This document shows positions 3,638-7,001 of a stretch of DNA of 7,001 bases, one piece after another. Location of the stretch: NCBI GenBank assembly GCA_040758525.1, contig JBFLVQ010000505.1, forward strand, positions 1 through 7,001, given 5' to 3'. Origin of the DNA: JBFLVQ01 sp040758525 (GTDB lineage Bacteria > Acidobacteriota > Blastocatellia > Chloracidobacteriales > JADJPF01). The notes beneath the pieces are model-generated. The model was given only the letters and a program-made list of their open reading frames with translations, did not search any database and was not told the origin of the DNA. Position 1 is the stretch's first letter. Every line of letters begins with the position of its first letter. The position numbers and the translations under genes are program-made.

Positions 3638-6600
3638 ATGTTATTAGCCTATCGACAAATGAGGATAGTTTCATTTGCATTGTTAAGCCTAATAGTAATG
3701 TTCGTATCAATGGTAACAAAAGCAGATCAAAGCTCATCTTCAGTACAAGAGAGAGCATATTCGAGCACGGAATCTGTAGTGCTAGAACAAGGTAAGCCTA
3801 TTGAAAGAGAGTTGACAGGTGGTGAAGCTCACTCTTATGAGCTTAAACTTGTGGTAGGTCAGTTTCTCCATGTAGTGATGGAGCAAAAAGGGATTGATAT
3901 AGTGACTATACTTGTTGGCCCAGATGATAAAGAGCTTGCAAAAGTAGATAGCCCAAACGGTACACAAGGCTCAGAACTAATTTTGTTTATCACAGAAGCA
4001 ACAGGTAACTATCGTATTGAGTTGCGTTCGTTAGAAAAAGCTGCTTTTAGTGGGCGATATGAGATAAAGATTATAGAACTACGCACTGCCATACCCAAAG
4101 ATAAGGATCACATTGCTGCTCATCGTGTATTTGTTGAGGGGGAATCATTACGCGCAAGTGAAGACGCAGAATCATTACTAAAGGCAATTGAGAAGTATGC
4201 GCAGGCACTACAACTGTTTCGAGCTATTGGTAACCGTATAGGAGAGGTGGATGCACTAAATAGTATTGGCTTTGTTTATGATTCGTTAGGAGAAAATGAG
4301 AAAGCATTAGACCACTACAAGCAAGCATTGCCTATTATAAGAGAGCTTGGCGATCTTAGTAGAGAAGCAGATACGCTCAATAATATTGGTTATGTTTATG
4401 ACTCGCTAGGAGAAAAGTTGAAGGGTTTAGAGTATTACGAACAAGCCCTACAACTTATGGAAACTATTGGTAATCATTATGGAGAAGCAATTTTACTTAA
4501 CAATATTGGATCAATTTATAATTCCTTAGGAGAGAAAAAGAAGGCACTTGATTGTAGTAATAAAGCATTACAACTCATAAAATCTTTTAATGATCGTCGT
4601 GAAGAAGCGACTACTCTCAGCAATATTGGACTGATTTATGATTCGTTGGGAGAGAAGGAGAAAGCATTAGATCAGTATTATGAAGCACTGCGGATAAAAA
4701 GAGATGTTGGTGATCGTCGTGGAGTCTCAATTACACTGCACAATATAGGATCGGTCTATGACTCCATAGGAGAGAGAGAGAAGGCACTCAATTTTTACAA
4801 TCGAGCATTGGAAATCAGAGAAGAGATTGGTGATCGTCATGGAATCGCAACTACACTTAACAATATTGGAGTAGTCTATAATTCAATTGGGGAGAATGAG
4901 AAAGCACTGGATTGCTATAATCGAGCACTGCCGATCAGAGAAGAAGTTAATGACCGTTTTGGAAAAGCAACTACTCTCAATAATATAGGTGTAACTTATA
5001 TTTCAATAGGGGAGAAGGAGAAGGCACTCAATTTTTACAATCGAGCATTGGAAATCAGAGAAGAGATTGGTGATCGTCATGGAATCGCAACTACACTTAA
5101 CAATATTGGCTTTGTTTATCATTCATTAGGAGAAGAGCAGAAAGCACTCGATTACTACAATCAAGCACTGCCCGTTATAAGATATATTGGTGATTGTAGT
5201 TTAGAAGCGAAACTCATCTATAACCAAGCACGGGTTTGGCACGACCAAAATAATCTAATTGAAGCACAGACTAAAATCGAAGAAGCAATTAAGTTATCTG
5301 AGTCGATTCGTACAAACATTATTAATCAAGAACTGCGTGCTTCTTATTTCGCTAGTGTACAAGAGGTGTATGAATTTTATATTGAACTGTTGATGCGGTT
5401 GCATCAACAGAACCAATCTGCAGGCTATGATGCCTTAGCACTAGAAGCCAGCGAGCGTGCTCATGCCCGTAGCTTACTTGAATTATTGGCAGAATCTCGT
5501 GCTGATATTCGCCAAGGAGTGGATGTAAAACTTGTTGAGAATGAGAAAAGTCTACGGCAACGACTTACTGACAAAGCCGAGATACTTATACGTCTAAAGA
5601 ATAGGAAAGGAAGAGAAGCTGAAATCTCAGCACTAGAAAAAGAGATTGATCAGCTCACCACAGAATTTCAGCAAATACAAACGGAGATAAGACAGAAAAG
5701 CCCTCGTTATGCCGCTCTCACACAACCACAGCCTTTAAGCTTGAAAGAGATTCAAGAACAAGTATTGGATAAAGACACACTACTTTTGGAATACGCATTG
5801 GGTAAAGAGAGCAGTTATCTATGGGCAGTGACAACATCATCAATATCAAGCTATCAACTTCCCAAGCGAGAAGAGATTGAAGCTTTGGCCGATAATGTTC
5901 AACAGTTAGTATCTAGCTATGAGAATGCATTAACCAATACTGAGAATAGATATTGGCAAGCAGCAACAAAACTGAGTCAGATAATACTTGAGCCAGTAGC
6001 TAAACAACTAGGCAAAAAACGGCTGTTGATAGTTAGCGACGGAATTTTACAGTACATTCCCTTTGCTGCATTACCATTGCCAACCAACACATCAGCAAGA
6101 AAGGGAAAAAGATCAGCAAGTACTCCAGCATGGTTAGGCTTTAACAATGAAATCATTAGTGAGCCATCAGCTTCTACAGTGGCAGTGTTAAGGCGTGAGC
6201 TTGCAGGTAGACAAGTTGCTGCTAAGACTGTGGCAGTACTGGCAGATCCAGTATTCAGTCCAGATGATGTGCGTGTTAAGCGACTTCCAGAGAAAGCCGC
6301 CTATTCTAACACACAGTCAACAGAACCTGTAACCGAGTCGATTAAAGAATTGAGCCTCACTCGCTCGCTACTTGATGTAGATGGAAGAGGTACTTTAGCT
6401 CGACTACACTTCTCTAGGGATGAGGCAGAGGCTATCAGAGCCTTAGTAGGTACTAATGAATATAAAGAGGCGCTAGACTTTGATGCCAATCTCGATACTG
6501 CTACCAGTGCTGAGCTAGGCCAGTATCGATATGTGCATTTTGCCTCGCATGGATTGATTGATAGTAAGCATCCAGAGCTATCTTGTATCGTCTTATCTCA

Positions 6601-6973
6601 AGTAGATGAGCAGGGTAAAACTCGCAATGGAATGTTGCAGCTAGCAGATATCTACAATCTCAAGTTATCAGCAGATTTAGTAGTGCTAAGTGCGTGTCGT
6701 ACCGGGTTAGGTAAAGAGATTAAAGGTGAGGGGTTAGTAGGGTTAACGAGAGGGTTTATGTATGCAGGGTCAGCACAAGTAATGGCGAGCTTATGGGATA
6801 TAGAAGATCGTGCTACTGCTAAACTAATCGAACATTTCTATACTGCACTGATAAAAGAGAAGCTACGACCAGCCGCAGCATTACAGAAAGCACAACGGAT
6901 TATGTGGCGGAGTAGCGCATATCGATCTCCATACTATTGGGCAGGAATGCAGCTTTCTGGTGAATGGCGATGA
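3638..6973 (+). CDS. exported PPC-like/TPR/CHAT-domain caspase-like protease
   Basis: A 1111-residue protein. ATG 3638 has AAGGAG 9 nt upstream; an in-frame Met8 has none. Residues 1-29 form a signal peptide (basic start, hydrophobic core IVSFALLSLIVMFVSMV, likely cleavage after TKA). Residues about 48-149 are a beta-sandwich resembling the bacterial PPC domain. TPR helices follow, with a regular 40-residue array from Leu207 to about residue 560 (LNNIGxVYDSLGExEKAL ... YxxAL), the type used to bind proteins. About 632-690 is a charged coiled coil. The CHAT domain occupies the C-terminal part. It has the expected His971 in HFASHG and Cys1020 in LSACRTG, so a cysteine protease dyad of the caspase/separase clan is intact. 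SDGILQYIPFAALP and GLVGLTRGFMYAGSAQVMASLW are also typical of the family. The likely site is the periplasm or cell surface. The substrate is unknown. It is divergent from the coiled-coil and pore-former genes. Confidence 0.92.
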   Translation: MLLAYRQMRIVSFALLSLIVMFVSMVTKADQSSSSVQERAYSSTESVVLEQGKPIERELTGGEAHSYELKLVVGQFLHVVMEQKGIDIVTILVGPDDKELAKVDSPNGTQGSELILFITEATGNYRIELRSLEKAAFSGRYEIKIIELRTAIPKDKDHIAAHRVFVEGESLRASEDAESLLKAIEKYAQALQLFRAIGNRIGEVDALNSIGFVYDSLGENEKALDHYKQALPIIRELGDLSREADTLNNIGYVYDSLGEKLKGLEYYEQALQLMETIGNHYGEAILLNNIGSIYNSLGEKKKALDCSNKALQLIKSFNDRREEATTLSNIGLIYDSLGEKEKALDQYYEALRIKRDVGDRRGVSITLHNIGSVYDSIGEREKALNFYNRALEIREEIGDRHGIATTLNNIGVVYNSIGENEKALDCYNRALPIREEVNDRFGKATTLNNIGVTYISIGEKEKALNFYNRALEIREEIGDRHGIATTLNNIGFVYHSLGEEQKALDYYNQALPVIRYIGDCSLEAKLIYNQARVWHDQNNLIEAQTKIEEAIKLSESIRTNIINQELRASYFASVQEVYEFYIELLMRLHQQNQSAGYDALALEASERAHARSLLELLAESRADIRQGVDVKLVENEKSLRQRLTDKAEILIRLKNRKGREAEISALEKEIDQLTTEFQQIQTEIRQKSPRYAALTQPQPLSLKEIQEQVLDKDTLLLEYALGKESSYLWAVTTSSISSYQLPKREEIEALADNVQQLVSSYENALTNTENRYWQAATKLSQIILEPVAKQLGKKRLLIVSDGILQYIPFAALPLPTNTSARKGKRSASTPAWLGFNNEIISEPSASTVAVLRRELAGRQVAAKTVAVLADPVFSPDDVRVKRLPEKAAYSNTQSTEPVTESIKELSLTRSLLDVDGRGTLARLHFSRDEAEAIRALVGTNEYKEALDFDANLDTATSAELGQYRYVHFASHGLIDSKHPELSCIVLSQVDEQGKTRNGMLQLADIYNLKLSADLVVLSACRTGLGKEIKGEGLVGLTRGFMYAGSAQVMASLWDIEDRATAKLIEHFYTALIKEKLRPAAALQKAQRIMWRSSAYRSPYYWAGMQLSGEWR
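4256..5215 (+). repeat. tandem 120-bp repeats coding the TPR array
   Basis: Eight units of exactly 120 bp, each starting at the codon for the Leu of a LNNIG-like motif (residues 207, 247, 287, 327, 367, 407, 447 and 487), with no indel between units. A more divergent ninth unit begins at residue 527. The stretch 4778-4869 is identical to 5018-5109 over 92 bp, two units apart, pointing to recent duplication or gene conversion. Confidence 0.9.
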
Positions 6974-7001
6974 TTTTATTTGATGCTTGGATAAAGATAA
7001 G

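Noticed and set aside
3598..3795. 65-codon plus-strand frame overlapping the CHAT start
   Set aside because: It overlaps the signal peptide coding region in another frame; the CHAT start has its own ribosome binding site and a convincing signal peptide.
3638..6973. Type III-E CRISPR-associated TPR-CHAT (Craspase) component
   Set aside because: No CRISPR array or cas gene is present, and the signal peptide and PPC-like domain do not fit that system.

Overview
The window holds six protein-coding genes from a bacterium with moderately AT-rich DNA, the standard genetic code and clear Shine-Dalgarno sites in front of most starts. The gene style suggests Acidobacteriota (Blastocatellia-like) or a cyanobacterium: an exported PPC-like/TPR/CHAT protein, a small stand-alone RRM protein, a stand-alone LuxR-type HTH and a heptamer tandem repeat. 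This placement rests on recalled family patterns only and is weak.

Layout. 1-579 (+) is the 3' part of a zinc-metalloprotease-like gene (HEYTH plus a downstream Glu), cut by the window edge. 594-830 (+) is a small SH3-like protein whose usual C-terminal motif lies in another frame, so it is probably frameshifted. 889-1191 (-) is an RRM RNA-binding protein convergent with it. 1451-1750 (+) is a LuxR/GerE-type HTH protein without a receiver domain, preceded by a 9-codon mini-ORF in the same frame. 1751-2003 holds no gene but two sizeable inverted repeats. 2004-2837 (-) looks like an aerolysin/ETX-MTX2-type beta-pore-forming protein without a signal peptide. 3036-3359 (-) is a small coiled-coil protein. 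3638-6973 (+) is a 1111-residue exported protein with a PPC-like beta domain, about nine 40-residue TPRs, a coiled coil and a CHAT protease domain with an intact His/Cys dyad.

How the genes may work together. The CHAT gene is divergent from the coiled-coil and pore-former genes. A 10-mer (CCTAATAGGT) is shared between the upstream regions of the pore-former and the CHAT gene. A 14-mer (AGCAATATTACTAG) is shared between the upstream regions of the pore-former and the LuxR-type regulator. These matches suggest, but do not prove, that regulator, pore-former and protease form one regulated module. A protease next to a pore-former recalls bacterial gasdermin systems. The apparent signal peptide on the protease and its absence on the pore-former argue against a simple cytosolic version. 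No tRNA, rRNA, CRISPR array, transposase or integrase was recognised.
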